This document shows positions 1 to 9,812 of a stretch of DNA of 64,000 bases, in pieces. The notes beneath the pieces are model-generated. The model saw nothing but the letters and a program-made list of their open reading frames with translations, did no database searches and was not told the origin of the DNA. The translations under genes and the position numbers were made by a program. The stretch's first letter is position 1. The number at the start of each line of letters is the position of its first letter. The stretch is from Nemophila menziesii (Eukaryota; Streptophyta; Magnoliopsida; Boraginales; Hydrophyllaceae): assembly GCA_029959085.1 (NCBI GenBank), contig JARWIR010000090.1:1736001-1800000 (forward strand), read 5' to 3'.

Positions 1-135
1 GACCAGGGGTGCGGTGTACCGCGCCTATCAGGTCAATTTTTTCTCGCTTCTGGATGAAACCCGTGGTACCCGACCCGTGGTACGGGTTTTCTGGGCACGG
101 TGCATCCCTGCGGACCATGGGGTAGTCCGCGCCAA
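1..135 (-). repeat. GC-rich palindromic module of element A (pol to env-like spacer)
   Basis: GC-rich block in AT-rich surroundings with short inverted repeats such as gcggtgtaccgcgcc, acccgtggtacgggt and gcggaccat..agtccgc. It follows the end of A's pol gene, where A's relatives have their pol-env spacer. It aligns closely with 37205-37370 of element C and more loosely with 4011-4275 of element 1. The module is cut by the window edge. Its function is unknown. Confidence 0.75.
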
Positions 136-330
136 GCTTAGAATTTCTCTAGATTTTTCCGTTTGACCCCAAACTCGTTTCCTGCACAATAACACACTAC
201 CTTTCTCTCCTATTAGCTTGTAAACACAATTAAAAATATACACTTACTTAAAATTATACACTACAAAGCAATAAAACTAATCTAAAAAGCAATTAAAACA
301 AGGGGTGTCTCCCAAGAGCACTTTTGTTTA

Positions 331-349
331 ACGTCTTTGAGTTAGACGT
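331..349 (-). other. Post-pol hairpin, element A copy
   Basis: Inverted repeat ACGTCT / AGACGT with a 7-nt loop, directly after the pol stop and followed in element orientation by TTAAACAAAAG. The same structure stands at the same place in elements 1, B, C and E. Here the inner pair is T-A where B, C and E have G-C, so this pair covaries. Confidence 0.6.
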
Positions 350-359
350 GTACCTCAGG

Positions 360-775
360 CTAAGCGCATTCAACGAGATGGATTGTCTCCTCTCGCCCAA
401 TGTTCTCACTGTCATGGTATCTCTTCAAACGCTGGCCATTCACCATGAACGTCCGTTGCTCGGTTGGATTTTCAATTTCAATCGCTCCATGAGGTGTGAC
501 TTTAGTAACAATGTAAGGTCCTCCCCAACGGGAATTAAGCTTTCCTGGGTAGTTTGAAAATCGAGAGTTGTATAATAAAACCTTTTGTCCTATCTCGAAA
601 TGCTTTGGACGGAGTCGTTTATCATGCCATCGCTTTTTTTTCTCCTTGTAGAGGCGTGAATTTTCATAGGCAAGATAACGAAACTCCTCCAAATCGTTCA
701 ACTGCATCATCCTTTGCTTCCCGGCCAAATCTGGGTCTAGATTCAGAGTTTTAATAGCCCAGTAGGCTCGAGCTT
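360..775 (-). pseudogene. Element A integrase C-terminal end (3' part of split pol)
   Basis: About 138 codons on the minus strand that continue the integrase frame of 15218-17129 after removal of element 1 and one copy of its 5-bp TSD. Visible are the post-catalytic helical region and a GPY/F-like segment ([11 protein letters not shown]) near the end, typical of Ty3/gypsy integrase C-termini. The frame runs open to the stop at 360-362. The gene is broken only by the insertion at 775. It matches the C-terminal ends of B (27631-27966) and E (45237-45650). Confidence 0.85.
771..775. repeat. TSD of element 1 (agctt), left copy
   Basis: agctt lies directly before the TG of the left LTR and again at 15213-15217 directly after the CA of the right LTR. 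Element A's integrase frame resumes across the two copies, which fixes both ends of element 1. Confidence 0.95.
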
Positions 776-2351
776 TGATGTCTCCTCATTTGTGATAATA
801 TAATATACTTCAGAGACATCATTTTAGGCTTATTTATTAGTTTATAGGTTGATTTTAGCTTAGTTTAGTGCACTTTCCTATTTTGAGTCTTGATTTGTAG
901 AATTATTATTTTTAGAGCATATTGGGTTTAATTGTTTATTTAGTGTGAAGCTTTAAAGATAATTATGGAGATTAATTAGAGTCCAAGTCAAAGACTACAA
1001 GATATGGAAAGAGATTTGCATGGAAATTGAAGATAAGGAAACAAAGGCTAAAAAGATGGAAAAGGAAAAGCTGCCTAAATCTGGGATTCTGCATACACGT
1101 CCAAAGATATGCGTTTTTACCTAAGAAATAGGCCGATTTTGGTGATTTTCATCTAAAGGGTCAAGATAATTCTGTTGCGATTCTTTTGGTATCTTACGGA
1201 GCTCAATCCGACCAATAACGAAGAAGATATGCTCAAAACGGTCCAGCATTGTTTATCTTTATTTCCTTACGAATTTGAGTTGGACTAGGAGTCCATTACT
1301 TTCCTTCTCCTTCAAGAAAACGAATTAGGTCTTCCTATACCCTATAAATACAGCCTCTTAACACTATAAAATCATCCTTGGCCAGACCCTAAGGCCAAGA
1401 GGAAGCTACAACATAAGAGAAGGAGTCTGGAAGGAACTGTGCATCAATCATGTCTCCTTCAACCTCTTATTTTGTAATTCTTTCTTCTTCTTTTCTTTGT
1501 ATGAATTAATTCTATTAGCTTAGGTTTTGCATAATGTATAATCTATGAATTCTAATTCTTCTATCTAAGTTTCTTTGGGAATTATATGTTTTAATCTGAT
1601 ATTAGCTACTTACCTTTATATTTGATTATGTGTTTTGATTTAATGATTGTTTTCCTTGCTAGTGCACGAGTATAGGATTACCTTAATAGTAGTTAGATGG
1701 TCACCGTAACTGGGTGTTTAACTATTGAACCACCACATAACGTCCAGTGTCGATAGCAGTTCTGACAAAACATACTTCTAACTAGATAGTCATTAGGGTT
1801 TGTTTTAATCACCATATCACCAAGATTGTAGTATTTGCTTAGGGCCTTAGTGGCGTTTGATAACCCTATTTGAAATCACTTCTTGGTTGTGACGTAGCCC
1901 CCTTAGTCGCTCTCAAGGTCTAAGCTTGGGGAATTTAGAATCCTGACTAAGTATACCAAGAGCTAATATTCTCCCTTATGAACTAGATTTAATAGATAGA
2001 ATTAGAAGGATTAGTGCATACCAGTAAAACCTAAGTTATATCTTTCATACTATCTTCTTTTCTTTTCTGTTATTTATCTTCTGTCTTTAATTTAGTAGTT
2101 TAGTTTTCTTATTAAAAACCAAATAAATATCTATCTTTCTCTTCTTTCTCCTTGCGTATTATTATCTATCTTTAATATCTGCACTTGATAATTTGCATAA
2201 GTTCTCTCTAACTTTCGTCAGTCCCTGAGGAACGAATCTTCTTATCATTAAAACTTGCATACGTCCTGTAATACTTGCAGTACAGTGTTAGTTTAGGGTG
2301 TGTATTTGCACTTATTTATATCATTAATTTATCACACCTTAGGCCACACCA
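776..2351 (+). repeat. Element 1 5' LTR
   Basis: 1,576 bp, starting TGATGTCTCC and ending CACACCA. TATA-like tataaata at 1343-1350 suggests U3 promoter activity, with R/U5 to its right. The first nine bases recur inverted at 813-821 (gagacatca), forming a terminal hairpin seen in all Athila LTRs here. It pairs with 13637-15212. Confidence 0.96.
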
Positions 2352-2357
2352 AGTTTT

Positions 2358-2375
2358 TGGCGCCGCTGCCGGGGA
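2358..2375 (+). other. Primer-binding site of element 1
   Basis: TGGCGCCGCTGCCGGGGA, six bases after the LTR end. Athila/Tat-type elements with this PBS are usually taken to use the 3' end of tRNA-Asp. The same sequence occurs in B, C and E, and with one change in A. Confidence 0.85.
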
Positions 2376-2536
2376 CTACATCGTTAGTCCTTGTGCAATT
2401 ATCTTGTGCTTTTATTTTAAGTTAGTTCTATTTTACGCTTTTCTTTTTAGTTTTTGTTTTACAGATTTTTTTAGGCGAAAGCAGATTTATTAGGAGATAA
2501 AGGTTTCGTGTTATTAGATCCTGAAGAAGCTAATTC

Positions 2537-3682
2537 ATGATGGAGTCTCTAAAGCTCAAGGAGTTAAGCCAACAACTTGAGGAATTACGAGAACAATCGC
2601 GAAAACTAGCTCAGAAGAATCTAGTACATGCCTCACCTTCATGTCCTAGTTGTGGAGCAAGAGATCACTCGTGGGGACATTGCATGAACAATCCAGCCTC
2701 AATTTCCTTCATGCCTTATCAAAGAGACCACTATTATGATGGTTATTATCAATCTCAAGGAAATTACGCTGACTATCTACCCCCACAGAGTTACAATTGG
2801 GTCGGAGATCAACAGAATTATAATCATAATAATCATTATTATGATTATTATCAACCACGACCACGATCCTACTATCCTCCACAACCTATCTATCAAGAAG
2901 CGCCGATTTATAATGAAGCTTATCAAGAACCACATCCTTATTCAATGCAGCAAACCATACAAGAACAACCTCCGAGTTTGAATTCAAGCATGGCTAAGAT
3001 GATGAACCTAATTGAAAAGATAGAGAATAACCAGCAAAGAATCCAAAACTCAGATGATGCGATTGACAATCTTGTGCAGACAATGTCACAAATGGTGGAA
3101 AAAACTAAAATCCTTGCAGAAAGGCAACTCCGAAGTGATACTACTGCTCCAGAAAACAAAGTTTGTCATGCAGTTGAATTAGGAAGTGGAAAACAACTAC
3201 CTCGACCAAGACCAGAACCAGAACCAGAACCAGTCCCTATTCCAGAAACGGGGGGAGAAAAAACAACAGAAGATAAGGTCGAAGAGGTAGTTGAACAAAG
3301 AAGTGTCCAAGAGAAGACACCAGAAAAGAAAGAGAGCCCAGTGGTAACCAACACATGTCCTCCTCCACCATTCCCTTCACATGTTAGAAAGGACAATGAC
3401 CTGGAATTCAAGAAGTTCGTTGACATGGTGAACAAGTTAAAGATAGAAGCTCTCACAAGAATGTCAAAATACGGTCAATTCATGAAGGACATTCTTTCTA
3501 ACAAACGAAGATTTGAAGCTAAAGAGGTGAATGGATTGCCAGAGGAGTGTAGTGCTACAAATGAAATCGAGTTACCACCTATTCCCACGAAATCTTGGAT
3601 GGCACCATCCATGATTATTAAGAATCGAGCTGAAAAGTTCGTGGGAATTAAAGGCAAAGGGTGGAAATTTCGTCATCCTTAA
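2537..3682 (+). CDS. Element 1 truncated gag (nucleocapsid part) with GPY/F-like tail
   Basis: 381 codons. The capsid half of gag is missing: just upstream (2474-2535) a relic of the capsid end (..GFVLLDPEEA..) is read in another frame and stops. A zinc knuckle CX2CX4HX4C lies at C36, C39, H44 and C49, followed by Tyr/Asn/Gln-rich sequence and a Pro-Glu repeat. The frame then follows A's gag up to the point just before the protease. There it jumps to about 30 residues ending WKFRHP that resemble the GPY/F-like tail of element C. No protease, RT or integrase core is present. It is an open frame of a deleted element; whether protein is made is unknown. Confidence 0.75.
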   Translation: MMESLKLKELSQQLEELREQSRKLAQKNLVHASPSCPSCGARDHSWGHCMNNPASISFMPYQRDHYYDGYYQSQGNYADYLPPQSYNWVGDQQNYNHNNHYYDYYQPRPRSYYPPQPIYQEAPIYNEAYQEPHPYSMQQTIQEQPPSLNSSMAKMMNLIEKIENNQQRIQNSDDAIDNLVQTMSQMVEKTKILAERQLRSDTTAPENKVCHAVELGSGKQLPRPRPEPEPEPVPIPETGGEKTTEDKVEEVVEQRSVQEKTPEKKESPVVTNTCPPPPFPSHVRKDNDLEFKKFVDMVNKLKIEALTRMSKYGQFMKDILSNKRRFEAKEVNGLPEECSATNEIELPPIPTKSWMAPSMIIKNRAEKFVGIKGKGWKFRHP

Positions 3683-3692
3683 TCGAGGTAAC

Positions 3693-3713
3693 ACGTCTAA
3701 CTTTGAAAGACGT
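3693..3713 (+). other. Post-pol hairpin, element 1 copy
   Basis: ACGTCT / AGACGT stem of 6 bp, 11 bases after the stop of the gag-tail frame, followed by TAAACAAAAG. It is retained although most of pol is gone. Confidence 0.6.
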
Positions 3714-4010
3714 TAAACAAAAGTGCTGTACGGGAGACAACCCGTAATTTCTTTTATGTTTTTACATTTTTATTTTATTTTATTTATGTTTAGCTTAGTT
3801 AATTTTAGTTGATATTGCATATTTGAGAAAGGTATTAGTGTTTTTGATGATTAGGTATTGGAGAATCGAGTTAGGGAAGAGAGCAAATTTTTTCGGAACG
3901 TAGAAACTTCGGCAAGTCATATCTTTGCGCTCGGATGTCGAAATCAGGTGATCTTTGAGCCTAAACTGCATAACTTTTCGAGATCTAGCTGTTGGGGAGG
4001 TTTTGAACGA

Positions 4011-4275
4011 GTGCGGTACACCGGACCTCAGCCGCGGTGCAACGCAGAGGAGAAACCCGTGCCACGGGGTAGAGCCACGTGTTTTATCCAGAAACGAAAA
4101 AAATTGGAGCTGTTGGCTGCGGTATACCGGACCCTAGTCCGTGCCCTGCACCGCAAGCCAAAAACACGTGCCACGGGGTTGCTGCCACGGGTATTTTGAC
4201 GAAGGATGCTACAGAGCCGCGGGGTACCCCTGCGGACTACCCCCTAGTCCACACCCATGGTCCGCGCGGCGCGTT
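4011..4275 (+). repeat. GC-rich palindromic module of element 1
   Basis: Run of short inverted or near-palindromic units (gcggtacaccgg, gcggtataccgg, cgtgccacggg, gcggggtaccc, gcggactacccc..tggtccgc). It sits between the end of the pol remnant and the vestigial env-like start, the same position as in A, B, C and E. It resembles the A and C modules rather than those of B and E. Confidence 0.75.
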
Positions 4276-4321
4276 TGGAAGAGAAAAAACAGGTTTTCAA
4301 GCTTATAAAAGAGGGTTAAAG

Positions 4322-4334
4322 CTTATTATTCCGA
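4322..4334. repeat. 13-bp TSD of the L1 LINE, left copy
   Basis: cttattattccga at 4322-4334 is repeated exactly at 9800-9812, on the other side of the LINE. This length is typical of target-primed reverse transcription and fixes both ends. Confidence 0.95.
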
Positions 4335-4441
4335 TTTTTTTTTTTTTCGCTAAACAAGCCATTTTATTAAAAACAAACCATTGTCAAATTACATTGTATC
4401 ATTCTACAGAATTGAAAACCTCCTATCACACTATTCTAACC

Positions 4442-7400
4442 CTATTTAAACACATTACATAACTCCCAATTTGTTACAAGAGCTCTACTCTTACTGTTTT
4501 CACTATATCTTTTGCAATCACAAGACTTGATATATAGTAAGTTTTGAATATTATGCATTAGCTCCTCTTCACTCTTTACCTTCCCATTGTGCAGGTTTGC
4601 ATTCCTGTTTAACCATATGAAATACACATAGGCAGTAAACCACCCTCCAAATATAAAATTCAAAAACTTTGTTTGAGCATTTGCAATTACCAAGTCCATT
4701 ACCTGATCCCAAGTTTTACAATCAGGCCACCTCACATCACACTTGCTTAGACATTGAACCAAGATTCTTCTCGCAAAAGGGCAATTCACAAAAACATGGT
4801 CCCTATCTTCCACAACACTGAGACAACTACTACACTTACTGTCTAACTCCAAACCCCACTCACTCATTCTATACTTAGTAGGCAATCTATCAAGGCAAGC
4901 CAACCAGGTAATAAATTTACATTTAGGTACATTTGTCTTATACCAAACAATTCTTGTCCATTCCAAGATCAGACCTGCTTCTCTAATACTTTGCAAGGTC
5001 TTCCTAAACGAAAATTTGCCCCTACAGCTAGCAGTCCATCTAATAATATCTTCACCATTACTGAGCATGGGAACTACATCCCCCAACCCTCTCATCTCAG
5101 CAGGAAAATGCCACCTTCCTCTTATATAACAGCTATTTACTGTCTTATTCACCCAAAGGCTGCATATCTCAACTTCCCTCTTCAACACCTCATTCACATT
5201 TTTGCCTCCAATCCACCTATCCCAGTACAGATACGATTTTTCTCCACTCCTCACTTCATGAGTAATAAACTCGTAAGCTAAACTTCTAAGCTTAAGAACC
5301 TTCTTCCAAATCCATGACATTTCTTGCTTTTCACCTATCCCCCATATGCACTGACCCCTCAATACATTCCTGTGGGCCCAGCAGCTCAATAGGTTTCCCT
5401 CCTCTCTATAAATTCTCCAAAACAAACTCAATAAACACACCTTATTCAGCACCTCCAAACTAGGTACATTCAGGCCTCCCTCAGCTATGGGGTTACAGAT
5501 TTTATTCCATGCAACTTTTGCCCCTCTAGACCCTTCCAAATTGCCCTTCCACAAAAAGCTAGCAAATTTTTGGTTAATCTTATATATTACCTGTTTTGGG
5601 AGTAAGAATACTCTACACCAATAGAGCATTTTGCTCACTAAAACCACCTTTATAAGCTCCAACCTTCCAGCATAGGTAAGCATTTTGTTGCTCCAATTAT
5701 TAATGTTCTCACAGATTCTCTCCACTAGCTTATTAGCCTCCCCTATGCTTAGTTTCTTTGTACTCAAAGGCACCCCCAAATATCTAACTGGTAGCTTGCC
5801 TTCCCTTATCCCCAGGATCTGCATAATTTCCTGAATCACCTCCTTTGTTACTCCACCAAAGTACACCTCACTCTTGCTACTATTTATCCTCAACCCAGAC
5901 ATTCTAGAAAAAACATCCAAGCTCTCCTTAATCACCCCAGCTGACTCCACATTAGCCTTCATAAAAATAAGCAGGTCATCTGCAAACATCACATGGTTAA
6001 GTCTAAGATGCGCACACCTTGGATGAAAAGAAAACCTGTCATTTTGGCCACACACTCGAAACATAGCAGTTAAAACCTCCATACTTAAGACAAAAAGATA
6101 AGGGGACATTGGGTCCCCTTGTCTTAAACCTCTTTTACCTTGAAAGAACCCCACCATTTCACCATTAACACCAATAGAGTAGCTAGGTGTAGTAACACAC
6201 ATCTCAACCCAATCAATAAAGATACTTGGGAAACCAAAAGCAGCTAAGGTCTTGAATATAAACTTCCAATTCAGGCTGTCATAAGCTTTTTGCACATCCA
6301 CATTTATGGTACAACTGGGAGCAACATTATACCTATCATATTCATGTATTACATCCTGAGCCACTATTATGTTATCACCAATGTATCTACCCTTCACAAA
6401 AGCTGCCTGGCTATTAGAAATTATAGAATCCATGACCTCTCCTAGTCTATCAGTTATAATCCTAGACAAGGTCTTATATGATGTGTTTACACAAGAAATA
6501 GGCCTAAACATTCTCACATTAGAAGGCACAGCTACTTTAGGAATCAATGTAATATTGGTTGTATTAACCTCCCTCAACATCTTCCTGCTCTCAAAAATCT
6601 CAATTACTGCTCTACAAAACTCATCACCTACTATATTCCAACATACCTTATAAAATTTAGAGGTAAGCCCATCAGGCCCAGGGCACTTGTCTTCACTGAT
6701 TGAAAATAAAGCCTTCTTAACCTCCTCAGGAGTAACAGGTCTACTTAGTCTCTTTTTTTGTTCTTCAGTAAGATACACTTTTAAAAGCTTTTTGATACTA
6801 TCAACACTACAATACTCCTCCAGTTTGTCCTCAGTACCAATCAGTTCTTTATAGAAATTAATGAATTCTTTCTTAATCTCTTCAGGTTCAGTGATTACAA
6901 CCCCATTGTCATTGATCAAGTTAGTAACCCTATTTTTAGCCTGCCTCCCTTTGATAAGTTTGAAATAGTAAGCTGTACTTGCATCACTCTCCTTAGTCCA
7001 GGTAGCCCTAGCTTTTTGCTTTAATATCTCATGTTCTTGCATAACAGCTTCTTCCAATTTGCTTAATATTATCTTATCCTCTGCCATAGTAGCTGCATCA
7101 AACTTGCCTAGCATAATTGAGTCCTGCAACTTTTGCAAATGAAGCCTGAGATTAGTGATATATAATGGATCTTTTTTGAAATACATTACATTAAAAGCTT
7201 TTAGTGCTTTTTTTACAATTCTTTGTGTAGTACACAACTTGAACATCTCAGATCCTTCCACCCCTGTATTCCATGCTTTCTCCACTACCTCCAAAAACTT
7301 CTCATGACTACACCAAATATTAAAGAACCTAAAAGGAGTAGGCCCTCTCTTTTGTGCTCTACCAATTTCCAACTGTACCACACAATGGTCAGATGTTGAA

Positions 7401-8059
7401 GGAGCCAAATAAAGCACACTTGAGTAAACTGAATCCATCCATTTAATGTTTATCAATAGCCTATCTATCCTACTGGCTCTCAAATTCACTTGACTTCTAT
7501 TGGTCCAGGTGTAGTAATTACCACATGACTTGTGCTCAAACATTTCAGCCTCCTCAACACAATCTAAGAATTCCTGTGTATATTGGTTAATCTCTTCACA
7601 ATTCAACCTATCCTCTATCCTCATAATCTCATTAAAGTCACCAACACATCCAAAACTCTCCTCCTTGTATAACTGACTCCACCTAACCAAGTTATTCCAT
7701 AACACTCTCCTCTCTTTCTCATCATTACTCGCATAAACCACACTAAGGTAAATAGTAATGTTAGTGCAATTCTCTACAATCTTCAGTAGCACAGCTTGGT
7801 AAGATTCTTCAATTAAATCCACTTTGAAATCATTGTCCTTCCATAGAACCCAAATTCTACCCCTGGGATCTTTAGAGTAATTATGTAAAATGTTATACTG
7901 CTGAAACCTTTCCTTCTTTATTTGTAACATGTTCTCATAAGTGACCTTAGTCTCAAGTAAACATATGATCTGAGCCTTATTAGTGAATATGTAATTTAAG
8001 ACATCCAGTTGCCTTAGGGTCATATTCAAACCCCTAATATTCCATGATCCAATGATCAT
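4442..8059 (-). CDS. L1 ORF2: endonuclease-reverse transcriptase
   Basis: 1,205 residues, a usual length for plant L1 ORF2. The N-terminal apurinic-type endonuclease shows GSWNIRG (4-10), LLETK (34-38), GDFNEI (140-145) and SDHC (223-226), which nicks target DNA. The reverse transcriptase begins near 455 (CPGPDG 459-464), with FVKGR (554-558), the DVQKAYDSLNW segment (588-598), GLRQGDP (644-650) and the catalytic FADD (692-695). A zf-RVT-type Cys/His region lies near the C-terminus (..CSSCLSVVEDRDHVFVNCPF..). No stop or frameshift is seen. The start follows ORF1 by about 70 bp, and translation probably depends on the bicistronic L1 RNA. No RNase H domain was recognised. Confidence 0.95.
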   Translation of the reverse strand: MIIGSWNIRGLNMTLRQLDVLNYIFTNKAQIICLLETKVTYENMLQIKKERFQQYNILHNYSKDPRGRIWVLWKDNDFKVDLIEESYQAVLLKIVENCTNITIYLSVVYASNDEKERRVLWNNLVRWSQLYKEESFGCVGDFNEIMRIEDRLNCEEINQYTQEFLDCVEEAEMFEHKSCGNYYTWTNRSQVNLRASRIDRLLINIKWMDSVYSSVLYLAPSTSDHCVVQLEIGRAQKRGPTPFRFFNIWCSHEKFLEVVEKAWNTGVEGSEMFKLCTTQRIVKKALKAFNVMYFKKDPLYITNLRLHLQKLQDSIMLGKFDAATMAEDKIILSKLEEAVMQEHEILKQKARATWTKESDASTAYYFKLIKGRQAKNRVTNLINDNGVVITEPEEIKKEFINFYKELIGTEDKLEEYCSVDSIKKLLKVYLTEEQKKRLSRPVTPEEVKKALFSISEDKCPGPDGLTSKFYKVCWNIVGDEFCRAVIEIFESRKMLREVNTTNITLIPKVAVPSNVRMFRPISCVNTSYKTLSRIITDRLGEVMDSIISNSQAAFVKGRYIGDNIIVAQDVIHEYDRYNVAPSCTINVDVQKAYDSLNWKFIFKTLAAFGFPSIFIDWVEMCVTTPSYSIGVNGEMVGFFQGKRGLRQGDPMSPYLFVLSMEVLTAMFRVCGQNDRFSFHPRCAHLRLNHVMFADDLLIFMKANVESAGVIKESLDVFSRMSGLRINSSKSEVYFGGVTKEVIQEIMQILGIREGKLPVRYLGVPLSTKKLSIGEANKLVERICENINNWSNKMLTYAGRLELIKVVLVSKMLYWCRVFLLPKQVIYKINQKFASFLWKGNLEGSRGAKVAWNKICNPIAEGGLNVPSLEVLNKVCLLSLFWRIYREEGNLLSCWAHRNVLRGQCIWGIGEKQEMSWIWKKVLKLRSLAYEFITHEVRSGEKSYLYWDRWIGGKNVNEVLKREVEICSLWVNKTVNSCYIRGRWHFPAEMRGLGDVVPMLSNGEDIIRWTASCRGKFSFRKTLQSIREAGLILEWTRIVWYKTNVPKCKFITWLACLDRLPTKYRMSEWGLELDSKCSSCLSVVEDRDHVFVNCPFARRILVQCLSKCDVRWPDCKTWDQVMDLVIANAQTKFLNFIFGGWFTAYVYFIWLNRNANLHNGKVKSEEELMHNIQNLLYIKSCDCKRYSENSKSRALVTNWELCNVFK

Positions 8060-8129
8060 GGGTCAGGGGGTTTCTGCTTGTGCACTTCCTTGCCCTGTGC
8101 ACTCTCTATAAGCTTTCCAATATCCTCAT

Positions 8130-9521
8130 CTAGAGCAGATAGGGGATCCTTAGTATGCTGAATGAATTATTTGTTTTAGGAGAAGCAACTTGACTACCCT
8201 CACCTCTACTCCTACCTGGAACTAACTTCCACTGCTCATTTTGGTGAACTCCTTTCTCAGTACCAGTCTGTACTTCATCCTCTCTTACTATAGCCTTCCC
8301 TTTATCCAAATTATTCACCTCCACCCTCTCATTATTCTGTTTAGGCACCCACACTTTCTTCTCGAGCCTACAAGAATCATGCTCATAGCTTTGACACCTC
8401 TCGCATTTCCTAGGTGTCCACTCATAAAGCACCTCAACTTCATGTAATTCACTCAAACCTGTATCTACATATACCTTCCTCTGAAGCTCCTTTTCCAAGT
8501 TAACCTCTACATACACTCTTGCATAACCTAGCCTAGTTCTTGATTCAGTGATTGAGTCCATCTTAATAGGGATCCCTACACCACTAGCAATATAGCTTAG
8601 TCCATCCTTAGTCCATAGGTTCATTGGTACATCCCTCAATCTCACCCATAGAGGAACTCTTTCCAACTCAATTTTACCAAATCTCATATCAGCTTCCCAT
8701 TCTCTTAGGAACAGAGGTCTACCACTAATGTGCCATAGCTGCTCCATTGCTTTTCCTTTCTTTTCCAAGTTCTCAAACGTGAAAACATACATATTCCCCT
8801 TAGATTTCACATCCACCCTCCCAAAATCTCTCCACTGATAGCGCACAAAATTCGTAATTGCATAAAATTGGGGAGCCTGACCAATAAACTGTCCTATAAG
8901 ACAATTCTCCCACACCTTACCTCCATTCTCAAATACTTGTTGTGGGGGTTTAATAATCATTTTACCTTCATGAACGATAGGCTCATGAAAGTCCAAGTCA
9001 AATTTCGTTTCAGCTTTACCATCAAACAAGTTTACCCATGGTTTAGCAGCACTTACCTCACACTGAATTTCAATTTTATCCGTATCAGTAGCAGGTGTGT
9101 GGTTCTGATCCTTTACTAATTCCTCACTCATCGCTATGTTAATCGGCGTGCTTGGGCTACTCACACTTAATTTGGTCGGAGTAACAGCAATTCTTCCCGT
9201 CTCCTTTGTTGAAACCTTCCCCATACCATTAGATTCATTCTTACCCGTCACCGATTTGCCCATCACCGTATTTCCCATCGTGAATTTACCCGTCGCCATA
9301 TTTCCGACCATCAATTTGCCCGTCACCGACTTCATCCCTTGTGTATTGTTCTGTACCGCTCTCGGCCCCTTACTCGATTGCACTTCAGTAGTTATCTGAG
9401 CATCCTCAAATATCTGCCTCGTGATATCAACTTTGACAGTTCTCTTCCTTGGTGCCATGGCTAGCGACTTAGGTCTAGATGAAAAGAAGAAACGGAAGGC
9501 TTGGTTATGTTTAGAATTCAA
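8130..9521 (-). CDS. L1 ORF1: nucleic-acid-binding protein (DUF4283-type)
   Basis: 463 residues from the first Met; a second Met at residue 22 (MAPRKRTVK) is an equally plausible start. Residues about 195-290 resemble the DUF4283 domain of plant LINE ORF1 proteins, followed by the LWVRLRDVPMNLW segment (291-303). A zinc-knuckle-like C373-X2-C376-X4-H381 is followed by Cys after only two residues (C384), instead of the usual HX4C spacing. Residues about 66-95 form a short tandem repeat (TGK/MGN units) that corresponds to a 15-bp minisatellite in the DNA near 9240-9335. It probably coats L1 RNA to form the ribonucleoprotein with ORF2. Confidence 0.9.
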   Translation of the reverse strand: MNSKHNQAFRFFFSSRPKSLAMAPRKRTVKVDITRQIFEDAQITTEVQSSKGPRAVQNNTQGMKSVTGKLMVGNMATGKFTMGNTVMGKSVTGKNESNGMGKVSTKETGRIAVTPTKLSVSSPSTPINIAMSEELVKDQNHTPATDTDKIEIQCEVSAAKPWVNLFDGKAETKFDLDFHEPIVHEGKMIIKPPQQVFENGGKVWENCLIGQFIGQAPQFYAITNFVRYQWRDFGRVDVKSKGNMYVFTFENLEKKGKAMEQLWHISGRPLFLREWEADMRFGKIELERVPLWVRLRDVPMNLWTKDGLSYIASGVGIPIKMDSITESRTRLGYARVYVEVNLEKELQRKVYVDTGLSELHEVEVLYEWTPRKCERCQSYEHDSCRLEKKVWVPKQNNERVEVNNLDKGKAIVREDEVQTGTEKGVHQNEQWKLVPGRSRGEGSQVASPKTNNSFSILRIPYLL

Positions 9522-9812
9522 ATCTCAGATGAATATAGGCTTGAAGGTATATGATCAAATTGTTAGATCCCAGAAATTATGGAATTAACAACCGATCGAA
9601 GAAGAAAATCCCAAAAGATATGGAATTCGTTGGTTTTTTGGTTAGAGATTCGAACGAAAAGTGAAAAAGAAAAAAGAAAAGACGCGTGAAAACGGAATGA
9701 CACCAAAACGAACAAAACTATTCTTTAGCGCGTGGGGCGCGTACAAAGACTCTCATTTTTTTTAGAACTGGCTGAAATCGAGAAGTTGTTTTATCTATCC
9801 TTATTATTCCGA

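Larger units (their letters stand above)
4335..9799 (-). mobile_element. Full-length L1-type LINE inserted in element 1
   Basis: 5,465-bp non-LTR retrotransposon on the minus strand. The poly(A) tail appears as a T run at 4335-4347. The 5' end is at 9799, and a perfect 13-bp TSD flanks it. ORF1 (8130-9521) and ORF2 (4442-8059) are both open over their whole length with a gap of about 70 bp. Full length, intact frames and an unmutated TSD point to a recent insertion that may still be competent. It interrupts the spacer between element 1's GC module and its vestigial env-like region. Confidence 0.96.
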
